From NCBI RefSeq assembly GCF_021556435.1, contig NZ_JAKGCU010000014.1:1-64000 (forward strand): a stretch of 64,000 nucleotides of DNA, given 5' to 3'. A program made the position numbers and the translations under genes. The notes beneath the pieces are model-generated. The model worked only from the letters and a program-made list of their open reading frames with translations. It had not been told where the DNA came from and did not search any database. Below are positions 9,286 to 17,640 of this stretch, one piece after another; positions within the stretch are counted from its first letter, which is position 1, and each line of letters begins with the position of its first letter. Source of the DNA: Gordonia tangerina (GTDB lineage Bacteria; Actinomycetota; Actinomycetes; Mycobacteriales; Mycobacteriaceae).

Positions 9286-9299
9286 GGATACCAATATCC
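9286..9299. promoter_or_regulatory. Candidate operator in the HxlR/oxidoreductase intergenic region
   Basis: GGATA-CCAA-TATCC is a 14-bp inverted repeat lying midway between the divergent starts at 9255 and 9339. Its position suits a shared operator for the HxlR protein. Arms are only 5 bp, so chance occurrence is possible. Confidence 0.4.
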
Positions 9300-9338
9300 C
9301 TTGCGGGTAACCAGGGTCCTCTGGATACTGTCAGCGCC

Positions 9339-10340
9339 ATGCCGACAACCACATCTGCCATCGCCGCCACCGCACCCGGTCCGATCGACGCCGACACGTC
9401 GTTCGTCACGCTCGACGTCGTCGTGGACGACCCCGGCCCACATGATCTGCTCGTGGAGGTTCGGGCCGTCTCGGTCAACCCGGTCGACGTCAAGGTCCGC
9501 GCCTCGTTCGATCCCGCCGACGGACCGAAGGTGCTCGGCTTCGACGCGGCCGGTGTCGTGGTCGGGGTCGGATCGGCAGTCACCCGCTTCGCTGTGGGTG
9601 ACGAGGTCTACTACGCGGGTGTCATCAACCGTCCGGGTAGCAACGCCGCTGTCCAGCTGGTTGACGAGCGCATCGTGGGGCACAAGCCGGCATCACTGAG
9701 CTTCGGTGATGCGGCGGCTTTGCCGCTCACGTCGCTGACCGCGTGGGAGGTGCTGTTCGACAAGTTGCGGCTCGAGGAGTCCTCCGCTGGAACACTTCTG
9801 GTGGTCGCCGGGGCAGGTGGCGTGGGTTCGATGGTCACGCAGTTGGCGCGGAAGCTGACGGGAGTGACCGCGATCGCAACCGCGTCGCGGCCCGGCTCGG
9901 CCGACTGGGTACGGGATCTGGGGGCACACCACGTGGTGGCTCCGCGAGAGATGCGCGATCAGGTTGGCGCCTTGGCGCCGGAAGGGGTCGACTACGTGTT
10001 CTCACCCCACTCCCGCGGCAACGTGGAGACCTACGCCGAGATCATGGGCGTGCACGGTCAGGTGGTGGCCATCGACGAACCGGAGGGACTCGACACGTTG
10101 CCGCTGAAGAGCAAGAGTCAGAGCTGGCACTGGGAGCTCATGTTCAGCAAACCGCTTTATCTTCCGTCCGACGACAGTCAGCATCGAATACTCGATGAGG
10201 TGGCGCGGTTTGTCGACGACGGCACGATCCGCAGCACGGTGAATCAGGTCTTCGAGGGATTCACCGTCGAGAATCTCCGCGAGGCGCACCGCATCTCCGA
10301 GAGCGGCGGAGCCATCGGGAAAACCGTCGTCATCCGTTGA
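9339..10340 (+). CDS. NADPH:quinone oxidoreductase-like zinc-independent MDR protein
   Basis: A 333-residue medium-chain dehydrogenase/reductase of the quinone oxidoreductase type. It has an N-terminal GroES-like domain with SVNPVDVKVR and GFDAAGVVVGVGSAV, then a Rossmann domain with the nucleotide-binding AGAGGVGSMVTQLARKL near residue 165-180. Structural zinc cysteines are absent, as expected for zinc-independent ZADH/QOR members. The ATG at 9339 is chosen because it begins the GroES-like domain. Divergent from the HxlR regulator, it probably reduces quinones or other electrophiles when the repressor is inactivated. The natural substrate is not determinable. Confidence 0.88.
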   Translation: MPTTTSAIAATAPGPIDADTSFVTLDVVVDDPGPHDLLVEVRAVSVNPVDVKVRASFDPADGPKVLGFDAAGVVVGVGSAVTRFAVGDEVYYAGVINRPGSNAAVQLVDERIVGHKPASLSFGDAAALPLTSLTAWEVLFDKLRLEESSAGTLLVVAGAGGVGSMVTQLARKLTGVTAIATASRPGSADWVRDLGAHHVVAPREMRDQVGALAPEGVDYVFSPHSRGNVETYAEIMGVHGQVVAIDEPEGLDTLPLKSKSQSWHWELMFSKPLYLPSDDSQHRILDEVARFVDDGTIRSTVNQVFEGFTVENLREAHRISESGGAIGKTVVIR

Positions 10341-10400
10341 CCATCGGACGTGTCGGAGCCCAGCGGTAGGGTGCGTTGATCGCCGAACCTGAGGAGTGCC

Positions 10401-11009
10401 ATGTCGTTCGTGACCACCGGAGCCGATGGCGCGACGCGCTGCGGCTGGGCCGCTGTCGAGCCGGAGACGACGTATCACGACGAGGAATGGGGATTCCCGC
10501 TCGAGGGCGACGATGCGTTCTTCGAGCGGGTCGCCCTCGAAGGGTTCCAGTCCGGCTTGAGTTGGCGCACCATCCTCACCAAGCGGGAGAACTTCCGGGC
10601 CGCGTTCGTCGGATTCTCCATCGAGAAGGTCGCCCGTTTCACCGACTCCGATGTCGACCGGCTCCTCGGCGATGCGGGCATCATCCGTCACCGTGGCAAG
10701 ATCGAGGCGACCATCAACAACGCCCGCCGCGCGGAGGAGCTCATCGAGAAGGAGGGCTCACTACCGGGTTTTTTCTGGCGCTTCGAGGCGGAGGCGGCGG
10801 CGGAGCCACAGTCGCAGACCACGTCGGTGGAGTCGGTTGCGCTGTCCAAGGACCTCAAGAAGCGAGGCTGGAAATTCGTCGGACCCACCACGATGTTCGC
10901 GTTGCTGCAGGCCAGCGGGATCGTCAACGACCACGCGGTGCAGTGTGTGACGCGCGAGCGGGTCGCGGCCGCGCGGGCAGCGGCACGTCCTGCGGGTCCA
11001 ATCGGCTGA
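10401..11009 (+). CDS. tag: DNA-3-methyladenine glycosylase I
   Basis: Tag excises 3-methyladenine from alkylated DNA as the first step of base excision repair. The 202-residue protein has the family signatures: the N-terminal zinc-binding start RCGWA, YHDEEWGFPL, the substrate pocket FQSGLSWRTILTKRENFR, and the helix-hairpin-helix region near KKRGWKFVGPTTMFALLQASGIVNDH, which also provides the C-terminal zinc ligands. The ATG at 10401 follows GAGGAG at the right distance. It is 60 nt after the oxidoreductase on the same strand and may have its own promoter. The length is normal. Confidence 0.93.
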   Translation: MSFVTTGADGATRCGWAAVEPETTYHDEEWGFPLEGDDAFFERVALEGFQSGLSWRTILTKRENFRAAFVGFSIEKVARFTDSDVDRLLGDAGIIRHRGKIEATINNARRAEELIEKEGSLPGFFWRFEAEAAAEPQSQTTSVESVALSKDLKKRGWKFVGPTTMFALLQASGIVNDHAVQCVTRERVAAARAAARPAGPIG

Positions 11010-11041
11010 CGCCGGTCGGCTGGGGTCGCGCGGGCCGTCGA

Positions 11042-11075
11042 CGACCTGCGGGAACGGAATCGACCTGCGGGAACG
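11042..11075 (+). repeat. Short direct repeat after tag
   Basis: CGACCTGCGGGAACGG occurs at 11042-11057 and again at 11060-11075, in the 199-bp gap between tag and the next gene. No function is evident. Confidence 0.6.
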
Positions 11076-11171
11076 GTGTCGTCCCGCGTGGACCGAGAGA
11101 ACCCGCGTCATCGCCATCGAAATGGGCGACTGACCAGCGTCGATCGCGTAACACAAATGTCATCTCGCACA

Positions 11172-11185
11172 GATTGTTGACAATC
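11172..11185. promoter_or_regulatory. GntR-type palindromic operator, site 1
   Basis: GATTGTTGACAATC is a palindrome apart from its central TG, 23 bp before the ATG at 11209. The same ATTGT-N2-ACAAT core occurs at 14813-14824 and 29128-29139. It overlaps a TTGACA (11178-11183) that reads as a -35 element, suggesting repression by promoter occlusion. The likely ligand is the FCD-domain GntR protein encoded at 16800. Confidence 0.7.
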
Positions 11186-11208
11186 CGACAACGTGTCATC
11201 ATTCCAGC

Positions 11209-11961
11209 ATGAAACCGGTAGAGGTAACGGGTGTCCCCCAGCATCAGGTGGGCATTGGGATGGTGTGCCCGTTCGATATGGCGCTCGACCGGGAGCTGTG
11301 GCGGTGGATGCCCGACTCGGCGTCGATCTACTTCACGCGCACGGGCTTCATCGATGCCCCGGTGGATGTCGACCTGTGCCGCGACCTCAACAACCACGCA
11401 GACATCACCACCGCTGTCCGCAGCATCACTGCGGTCGGCCCGCGCGTGGTCGGATACGCCTGTGCATCAGGAAGTTTCGTCTACGGAATGACCGGGGCCA
11501 AGGAGCTGTCGCACTGCATGGTGGCCGCCGGAGCGAAGGCCGCGGTGACCACCTCGGAGGCGCTGGTGCGGGCGCTTGACGCCATGGACCTCGGCCGCAT
11601 CGCAGTGGCAACCCCGTACACATCAGCGCTGACCGGCCTGCTGTGTGACTTCATCGGCGAGGCCGGCCGAACGGTGGTGTCACAGGCAGGATTGGGCCGT
11701 GACCATGAGATCTGGACGATTCCGTATGCGGTGACCTGCGACCTGATCCGGCAGGCCGACCATCCCGACGCCGATGCCATCTTCGTGTCCTGCACCAATC
11801 TCTGGACCTACGAGATCCTCGGCCTGATGGAGGCCGAACTCGGCAAGCCGGTGCTGTCGGCCAATCAGGTCACCGCGTGGGCCACCCTGTCCGAAGCGGG
11901 CCTGGTGGCCGAGTCGTTGTCCGCCGACGATGGGCAGTCGTTGTTCGCGCGCGTAGCCTGA
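11209..11961 (+). CDS. Maleate isomerase/arylmalonate decarboxylase-like protein (Asp/Glu racemase superfamily), two-cysteine form
   Basis: The 250-residue protein has the duplicated fold signatures of the maleate cis-trans isomerase, arylmalonate decarboxylase and EutA group. The first catalytic cysteine is in YACASGSFVYG and the second in VSCTNLWTYEIL. Having both cysteines fits isomerases or racemases that use a Cys pair. EutA proteins of this superfamily occur in ectoine-use clusters of other bacteria, where their role is unclear. It is preceded by a palindromic operator shared with two other units of the island and has no visible Shine-Dalgarno. A paralogue at 14014-14793 lacks the second cysteine. 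The exact substrate is unknown. Confidence 0.82.
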   Translation: MKPVEVTGVPQHQVGIGMVCPFDMALDRELWRWMPDSASIYFTRTGFIDAPVDVDLCRDLNNHADITTAVRSITAVGPRVVGYACASGSFVYGMTGAKELSHCMVAAGAKAAVTTSEALVRALDAMDLGRIAVATPYTSALTGLLCDFIGEAGRTVVSQAGLGRDHEIWTIPYAVTCDLIRQADHPDADAIFVSCTNLWTYEILGLMEAELGKPVLSANQVTAWATLSEAGLVAESLSADDGQSLFARVA

Positions 11962-11966
11962 CATCC

Positions 11967-12359
11967 ATGTCCGATGCACCGTTCGGCGAGGCCGCCGACG
12001 CCAAGTACGTCCTGCTGACCACGTTCCGCAAGGACGGCACGCCGAAACCCACGCCCATCTGGGCGGCGATGGATGGCGATCGCATGGTGATGTGGACGGA
12101 GGCCGAGTCGTGGAAGGTCAAGCGCATCCGCCGCGACGGCAGGGTCGTCGTGCAGGCGTGCGACGCCCGCGGCAAGACCACCCGTGGCGCCGCGGTCGAC
12201 GGCACCGCCGAGATCCTCGACCCGGCAGCCACCGAACACGTCCGCGACCTCATCAAGGGTAAGTACGGCCTGCTGGGCAAGGTGTTGGTCACGGCGTCGA
12301 CGTGGCGGCGCGGCAAGGCAGGCACCGTGGGCATCGCGATCACACCTTCGGTGACATGA
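11967..12359 (+). CDS. PPOX-class flavin/F420-dependent oxidoreductase
   Basis: A 130-residue single-domain split-barrel protein of the pyridoxamine-5'-phosphate-oxidase-like class, small form, typical of F420-dependent enzymes in actinobacteria. Recognisable elements are YVLLTTFRKDGTPKPTPIW near the N-terminus and the following MDGDRMVMWTEAESWKVKRIRRD. It begins 5 nt after the stop of the preceding gene, so the two are probably co-transcribed. Cofactor, F420 versus FMN, and substrate cannot be decided. The next 289 bp up to nhaA contain no gene I can support. Confidence 0.85.
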   Translation: MSDAPFGEAADAKYVLLTTFRKDGTPKPTPIWAAMDGDRMVMWTEAESWKVKRIRRDGRVVVQACDARGKTTRGAAVDGTAEILDPAATEHVRDLIKGKYGLLGKVLVTASTWRRGKAGTVGIAITPSVT

Positions 12360-12648
12360 CGTCGGGCGCAATGATCGAGTGACTTCCGTTTCCGTTGGTG
12401 TGTTGGCAGGCAACGTATTTCGATCTGATTGAGGCATCTCTGTCGGCAATCGATGTGCGCCATCGGGATTCGTTAGGCTACACTGGGCTGCGGTGTGCCG
12501 GGAAGCCTGGTCGGCCACGAGGTGATGTCACTGTCGTGACACCCACGTGCAAGTTGTCGACGATGAAAGGCCAAGGACACCACATGTGGGTACATCATTG
12601 CTCGGTGAGCGCAAGGGATCATGATCGTGTGGCGAACGATGTGTCGCC

Positions 12649-13941
12649 ATGACCGGGCGGGGATCGGCGGAAACCGTTGATACGCAGCACCGTCAGACGC
12701 CGACGGGACGGCTCGCCGATGTGCTGCGGCGGGACACCGTCGGCGGATTCCTGCTCCTGGGTGCGGCGCTACTGGCGCTCGTATGGGCGAACTCGCCCTG
12801 GAGTGACGGGTACGAGACCCTCGGAGACACCCAGGTCGGTGCCGACGTCGTCGGTCTGCATCTCGACCTGAGCCTCACGGCGTGGGCTGCCGACGGCTTG
12901 CTCGCGATCTTCTTCTTCGTCGTCGGACTCGAACTCAAACGGGAATTCGTGGCCGGCGATCTCCGTGACCCGCGCCGCGCGGCCCTGCCGGTTGCCGCGG
13001 CACTGGGCGGCATGATCGTCCCCGCAGCACTGTTCATCGCCGTGACCTACCGTCAGGGTGCCGACGCGATGCAGGGCTGGGCCATACCGGCGGCCACCGA
13101 CATCGCCTTCGCCATCGCGATTCTCGCAGTGGTCGCAACACATCTGCCGGTCGCGCTACGGACGTTTCTACTCACACTCGCCGTCGTCGATGACCTGCTT
13201 GCCATCACCATTATCGCGGTGTTCTACAGCGACAGCATCGACCTGACCTTCCTGGGTCTGGCAGTGATTCCGTTGGTGCTGTTCGCGATTCTCGTGCAGC
13301 GGCGCATCACATCCTGGTGGCTCCTGGTGCCGCTGGCCGGGCTCACCTGGACCTTCGTGCACGAGTCGGGAGTGCACGCGACGGTTGCCGGAGTGCTACT
13401 CGGGTTCACCGTGCCGGTGTTGCGTGCCGGCACAACCGGTGATCGCGACGACGGCCCGGGGCTGGCCGAACGTTTCGAGCACACGATCCGACCGCTCTCC
13501 TCGGGCGTGGCCGTTCCGGTGTTCGCGTTCTTCGCTGCGGGGGTGGCCTTTGGCGGGGTCGGCGGTCTCGTCTCGGCACTGCAAGAGCCGGTGGCGATGG
13601 GGATCGTCGCAGGACTGGTGATCGGAAAGGTGGTGGGGATCTTCGGGACCACCTGGCTGGTGGCGTCGGTGACCCCGGCATCGCTGGACTCCAGTCTCAA
13701 GTGGGTCGATGTGATCGGGGCGGCCATGCTGGCCGGCATCGGATTCACCGTGTCGTTGTTGATCGGTGAACTCGCCTTCGCCGGCGACCCTGACCGACAG
13801 GAGTACGTCAAAGTGGGCGTGCTGTTCGGTTCGGTGGTGTCGGCGACGCTGGCAACAGTGGTCCTACGGTCTCGGAACCGTCACTATCGCCGACAGCACG
13901 AACACGAGGTGCGTGATCGGTCCGTACTGCCTGTCGAGTAG
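12649..13941 (+). CDS. nhaA: Na+/H+ antiporter NhaA
   Basis: NhaA exchanges internal Na+ for external protons at the plasma membrane and supports pH and sodium homeostasis. The 430-residue protein shows about twelve hydrophobic segments and the family motifs: [13 protein letters not shown] in an early helix, [16 protein letters not shown], and the paired aspartates in [17 protein letters not shown] that bind the cation. The length is slightly above Escherichia coli NhaA because of hydrophilic termini, including an Arg/His-rich C-terminal tail. It stands as a single gene inside the catabolic island. Salt-stress relevance would fit an ectoine-using locus, but co-regulation is not shown: no island palindrome precedes it. 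Confidence 0.95.
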   Translation: MTGRGSAETVDTQHRQTPTGRLADVLRRDTVGGFLLLGAALLALVWANSPWSDGYETLGDTQVGADVVGLHLDLSLTAWAADGLLAIFFFVVGLELKREFVAGDLRDPRRAALPVAAALGGMIVPAALFIAVTYRQGADAMQGWAIPAATDIAFAIAILAVVATHLPVALRTFLLTLAVVDDLLAITIIAVFYSDSIDLTFLGLAVIPLVLFAILVQRRITSWWLLVPLAGLTWTFVHESGVHATVAGVLLGFTVPVLRAGTTGDRDDGPGLAERFEHTIRPLSSGVAVPVFAFFAAGVAFGGVGGLVSALQEPVAMGIVAGLVIGKVVGIFGTTWLVASVTPASLDSSLKWVDVIGAAMLAGIGFTVSLLIGELAFAGDPDRQEYVKVGVLFGSVVSATLATVVLRSRNRHYRRQHEHEVRDRSVLPVE

Positions 13942-13987
13942 CGGGCAGCGTGGGGACGTTGTCGAGATCGGTTGCGGTGGTTGGTGG

Positions 13988-14034
13988 CGGCGGGCTCGCG
14001 GGCTCGCTCGCCGCTACTCAACCAGCGGGGGATG
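13988..14034 (+). repeat. Dispersed repeat copy
   Basis: GCGGGCTCGC...GCCGCTACTCAACC is related to the repeat block at 3427-3664 and 19055-19300. It spans the C-terminal codons and stop of the convergent gene at 14014, so that protein's last residues are repeat-derived. Confidence 0.6.
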
Positions 14035-14793
14035 CACTCCCGCCGACGCTACTCGGGATTCGGGAACGGTGCCGCCGAACAGCGCCCCCAAGCCGTCGAC
14101 GGACAGTTGTAGGCCGACTAAACGTGTTGCCTGCCAAGTGGTCACCTGATTCGCAGTGAGTACGGGTTTGCCGACCTCGCGTTCGAGATCGGCGATCCAG
14201 CCGATGGTGTGCAGCGCGGTGTCGGGAACCAACACCGCCTCGGTGTAGGCCGAGTCGGCCGCGCGGACCATCTCGAACAGGTTGTCGCCGTCCAGGATTC
14301 CCGCTTCGGTCGCGGTGTGTACGTCGTGGGCCGACGAGGACACCACCGAGATGCCTGCGCCGGCGAGGAAGGTCGTGAAACCGTCGGCGACCGGAGCGGG
14401 ATACGTGGCGGCAACCGACACCGACGTCACACCGAGCTCGCGGCAGGCAGCGGCGAATGCCAGGGACGTCGAAGACACCGGCAGACCCACCTGGTCGGCC
14501 ACCCGGGCGACCTGTTCATGTGCGCCCTCCCAGCCGTATAGGAAGCTGCCGGACGTGCAGGCCCAGATCAGGGCGCCCGGCTCATGGCGCATGGCGCGCT
14601 GGGCTCCCTCGCGCAGCGGGGTATCGGTTCCCACGGCGCGCATGGCCTCCACCGTGTGATCGTCGGATTCGATCTCGGTGATGACCACCGGCAGCCGGAT
14701 CGCGCCGTCGAGGCCGGTCTCGGCGAGCGGGTAGTCGTCTTCGGCGGCATGACCTGGATAGAGCAATGCGACGGTTGGCGTTCTGGTTGTCAC
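14014..14793 (-). CDS. Asp/Glu racemase-superfamily protein (EutA/maleate isomerase-like), single-cysteine form
   Basis: The 259-residue protein is a paralogue of the one at 11209. It keeps the first catalytic cysteine in WACTSGSFLYG, but where the second cysteine is expected it has VPDTALHTIGW, so Asp-Thr replaces Cys-Thr. Loss of one cysteine precludes the two-base racemase mechanism and suggests a different reaction or a regulatory role. Its start lies 15 nt from the palindromic operator at 14808-14829, shared with the divergent amidase operon. The final residues PPLVE come from a dispersed repeat. The function within the pathway is unknown. Confidence 0.8.
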   Translation of the reverse strand: MTTRTPTVALLYPGHAAEDDYPLAETGLDGAIRLPVVITEIESDDHTVEAMRAVGTDTPLREGAQRAMRHEPGALIWACTSGSFLYGWEGAHEQVARVADQVGLPVSSTSLAFAAACRELGVTSVSVAATYPAPVADGFTTFLAGAGISVVSSSAHDVHTATEAGILDGDNLFEMVRAADSAYTEAVLVPDTALHTIGWIADLEREVGKPVLTANQVTTWQATRLVGLQLSVDGLGALFGGTVPESRVASAGVHPPLVE

Positions 14794-14807
14794 TCACAGA
14801 CCTCCCG

Positions 14808-14829
14808 GGTAGATTGTCAACAATCTACC
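14808..14829. promoter_or_regulatory. GntR-type palindromic operator, site 2 (divergent)
   Basis: A 22-bp palindrome with 10-bp perfect arms (GGTAGATTGT and ACAATCTACC) around a central CA. It lies between the divergent starts at 14793 and 14859, so one bound dimer could control both units. It is the best of the three copies in the window. The minus-strand reading contains TTGACA. Confidence 0.8.
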
Positions 14830-14858
14830 AAGAACCGCACGATCTGCTGAAGGAACCG

Positions 14859-16280
14859 ATGGACACAACCGCACGCTGGTGCACCGCCACCGAGCTCGGG
14901 GCGGGGTACCGGTCGGGGGCACTCTCCCCGGTCGCCGTGACCGAAGAACTACTCGCGACCATCGACGACGAGAACCCTGTCATCAACGCATTCTGCCTGG
15001 TCGACTCCGACGCGGCGATGCGCGACGCCCGCGAGTCCGCCCGACGACACGCGGACGGCATTCCCGTGGGTCCGCTCGATGGCGTGCCGGTGAGCATCAA
15101 GGATCTCTTCCTGACAGCGGGCTGGCCCACCCTGCGGGGATCCGAACTGATTCAACCCGAGGATGACGCCTGGACCGTCGATGCTCCGGTGGTGGCACGC
15201 CTGCGTGAGGCGGGCGCGGTGCTGCTGGGCAAGGTCACCACGCCGGAGTTCGGCTGGAAGGGCGTCACCGACAGCCCGCGGTGCGGTGTCACCCGCAACC
15301 CGTGGAACTCCGACCGCACCTCTGGTGGCTCGAGTGGCGGCAGTGCGGCGGCGGTGGCGGCCGGTCTCGGTCCGCTGTCGGTCGGCACCGATGGCGGCGG
15401 ATCGATCCGCATTCCCGCATCCTTCTGCGGGATCGTCGGTTTCAAACCGACCTTTGGTCGTGTCCCGCTGTATCCGGCGAGTCCCTTCGGGACTCTGGCA
15501 CATGCCGGCCCGATGACGCGCACGGTCGCCGACTGCGCGACGATGCTCGACGTGCTGAGTGGATTCGATCCGCGCGATTGGTGGGCGATGCCGACACCGA
15601 CCACGAGTTCGGCCGAGAAGCTCGCGCTCGCACCGGATCATCTGGACGGAGTCCGGATCGCCTACAGCCCCGATCTGGGTTTCGGAACCAACTCCCCAGT
15701 GGTGCAACGCAACACCGAGGTAGCCGTCGATGCATTGCGTGGGCTGGGTGCCTCGGTGACCGAGATCGACCTGAGCTGGTCGGACCCGGCATGGGCGTAT
15801 CACATCCTGTGGTTCAGTGGCGCCGACGTGGTGGTGCGCGCGCTGGGCCCGGGCGCGCACGAGAAGATCGACCACGGTTTGGCTGCGGCATTGGCCCGTC
15901 ACGCCGGTTTCTCGGCAACCGACTACCTCGATGCCACCGCCGTGCGGATGGCGCTCGGCGTCGAGATGGGTAACCTGCATCTCGACTACGACGTGCTCAT
16001 CACACCCAGCACGCCGCGGGTAGCGTTCGAGGCCGGCGTCGACGTGCCGGCTGGATCTGACTCGCCGGACTGGACGTCGTGGACGCCCTATTCCTATCCG
16101 TTCAACCTGACCGGTCAACCGGCGATCACCGTGCCGAGCGGATTCGACGATGACGCGATTGCGCCGTTGCCGACCGGCCTGCAGATCGTCGGTGCCCGCC
16201 ACGCCGACGACACGGTACTGCGGGTGGCGGCGGCATACGAGCGTATCGCGCCGTTCCGGACCCGGGAGGGCGCACGATGA
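14859..16280 (+). CDS. Amidase-signature-family hydrolase
   Basis: The 473-residue protein belongs to the amidase signature family (Ser-cisSer-Lys triad). The lysine is in GVPVSIKDLF, and the signature block GGSSGGSAAAVAAGLGPLS with TDGGGSIRIPA supplies the two serines. These enzymes hydrolyse amide bonds in the cytoplasm; substrates vary widely. The ATG at 14859 follows AAGGA and places the operator 30 bp upstream. Its stop overlaps the ATG of the DUF3830 gene by 4 nt, so the two are translationally coupled and probably act on the same compound. GatA is an unlikely alternative because no gatB or gatC is adjacent. Confidence 0.9.
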   Translation: MDTTARWCTATELGAGYRSGALSPVAVTEELLATIDDENPVINAFCLVDSDAAMRDARESARRHADGIPVGPLDGVPVSIKDLFLTAGWPTLRGSELIQPEDDAWTVDAPVVARLREAGAVLLGKVTTPEFGWKGVTDSPRCGVTRNPWNSDRTSGGSSGGSAAAVAAGLGPLSVGTDGGGSIRIPASFCGIVGFKPTFGRVPLYPASPFGTLAHAGPMTRTVADCATMLDVLSGFDPRDWWAMPTPTTSSAEKLALAPDHLDGVRIAYSPDLGFGTNSPVVQRNTEVAVDALRGLGASVTEIDLSWSDPAWAYHILWFSGADVVVRALGPGAHEKIDHGLAAALARHAGFSATDYLDATAVRMALGVEMGNLHLDYDVLITPSTPRVAFEAGVDVPAGSDSPDWTSWTPYSYPFNLTGQPAITVPSGFDDDAIAPLPTGLQIVGARHADDTVLRVAAAYERIAPFRTREGAR

Positions 16281-16774
16281 GCGACCGCTACATCACGGTC
16301 ACACTCGAACAGCGCGGTGTCACCGCGGTGGCGCGCTTGCTCGACGACGAGGCGCCGCGTACCGCGGCGGCCGTGTGGGATGCGCTTCCGTTGGGTGACC
16401 AGGTATATCACGGCAAATTCGCCCGCAACGAGATCTACACCCTGCTACCGGCCTTCGCGCCGGTCGAGCCGGGTCCGGAGAACACCACCGTGACCCCGAT
16501 CCCCGGCGACCTGTGCTACTTCACCTTCGACGGCGTGCTCGACAACCCTGCTTACGGGTATGAACCCGGCGGTGCGCCGGGCGCACATCGTCTGCTGATC
16601 GATCTCGCGGTCTTCTACGGACGCAACAATCTGCTGATCAACGGGGACGTGGGCTGGGTGCCGGGCAACGTGTTCGGGACCATCACCGAGGGGCTCGACG
16701 CGTTCGCCGCGGCGTGCAATGACATCTGGATGGGCGGCGCGCGCGGCGAAACACTCTCGTATCGGCGTGCATGA
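16277..16774 (+). CDS. DUF3830 protein with cyclophilin-like fold
   Basis: A 165-residue protein of the DUF3830 group, a small cyclophilin-like beta-barrel family of unknown function. Diagnostic stretches are VTAVARLLDDEAPRTAAAVW near the N-terminus and FYGRNNLLINGDVGWVPGN in the C-terminal half. It starts within the ATGA that ends the amidase gene, and the GntR regulator follows 25 nt downstream, so all three form one operon under the divergent palindrome. DUF3830 genes tend to sit with catabolic enzymes, so a role as isomerase or amidase partner is possible but unproven. Confidence 0.8.
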   Translation: MSDRYITVTLEQRGVTAVARLLDDEAPRTAAAVWDALPLGDQVYHGKFARNEIYTLLPAFAPVEPGPENTTVTPIPGDLCYFTFDGVLDNPAYGYEPGGAPGAHRLLIDLAVFYGRNNLLINGDVGWVPGNVFGTITEGLDAFAAACNDIWMGGARGETLSYRRA

Positions 16775-16799
16775 GAGTAAACAACAAGGGGTAATGCAG

Positions 16800-17519
16800 A
16801 TGAGTGGAACGCGGCAACGAGGATCCGGACGCAAACGGGTCCTGACCCCGCTCGTGCAGGAGTCGACGCCGGCGATCATCGCGCGCAAACTGCACGATGC
16901 CATCGCCAACGGCGACTTCGCGCCGGGGTCGCAATTGACCGAATCGGGGCTGGCCGCCGACCTCGGGGTGAGCCGTGGACCGCTGCGGGAAGCGATGCAA
17001 CGACTCACCGCCGAAGGGTTGCTCGTCAGCCATCGGAATCGCGGCCTTTTCGTTGTGTCGATGGACAATTCGGACATACGGGACATGTACGTGGCGAGAA
17101 CTGCAGTCGAACGTGCCGCGGTGGAACAGGTGATCTATCGTGGGGATCACGACGCCATCGACGACTTGAATGATGTAGTGGCACAGATGCGAGAGTTCAT
17201 CGATGACCCGAACGGGGTCGAGATGGCCGACGCAGACATGCGTTTTCACCAGACGCTGGTGGATCACGCCGCCAGCCAGCGACTTTCGCGGTTGCACGAA
17301 ACGATCCTGGTGGAGACGCGAATGTGTCTGCGGGCGATGCGGGGAACCTACGCATCGGGAAAGGAACGGATAGAGGAACATCAGGCATTGGTCGACGCCA
17401 TCGCGGCGAAAAACGCGCCGGCGGCCGACGCGCTGATGATCGAGCACATGAACGACGGACTGCACCGACTGGTCGGAGATGACATTCCCGATCTGGCCGG
17501 CGTGGTGTCGGCGGGGTGA
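16800..17519 (+). CDS. GntR-family regulator with FCD ligand-binding domain
   Basis: The 239-residue protein has an N-terminal GntR winged helix (about 20-90) with GSQLTESGLAADLGVSRGPLREAMQRL and a C-terminal all-helical FCD domain (about 95-225). The FCD domain has the metal-ligand histidine in MRFHQTLVDHAAS and a conserved EEHQALVDAI. FCD regulators bind acid or amino-acid metabolites. AAGGGG at 16785-16790 fixes the ATG at 16800 rather than 16794. As the last gene of the amidase operon it would be autoregulated through the 14808 palindrome, and it is the obvious candidate to bind the three ATTGT-N2-ACAAT sites of the island. Confidence 0.9.
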   Translation: MSGTRQRGSGRKRVLTPLVQESTPAIIARKLHDAIANGDFAPGSQLTESGLAADLGVSRGPLREAMQRLTAEGLLVSHRNRGLFVVSMDNSDIRDMYVARTAVERAAVEQVIYRGDHDAIDDLNDVVAQMREFIDDPNGVEMADADMRFHQTLVDHAASQRLSRLHETILVETRMCLRAMRGTYASGKERIEEHQALVDAIAAKNAPAADALMIEHMNDGLHRLVGDDIPDLAGVVSAG

Positions 17520-17581
17520 TCGCAGCAGGTCTCTGATCGGTCCCATCTCGTCATCGTTGCTTCTCGATCGCACCACGCGTC

Positions 17582-17597
17582 GTTCACCTCCGTGAAC
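17582..17597. promoter_or_regulatory. Inverted repeat upstream of the MHS transporter
   Basis: GTTCAC-CTCC-GTGAAC lies 44 bp before the transporter start and differs from the island palindrome. It may be an operator for another regulator or a leader hairpin. Confidence 0.35.
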
Positions 17598-17640
17598 CCC
17601 ACACACGACAACTGGCCGAACCAAATCGAGGAAGGCTCAG

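Noticed and set aside
12395-12652. Possible 85-residue protein before nhaA
   Set aside because: No family, no ribosome binding site and it overlaps the nhaA start; judged non-coding.
14859-16280. Amidase considered as GatA of the tRNA amidotransferase
   Set aside because: No gatB or gatC nearby, and it is embedded in a catabolic operon under the island palindrome.
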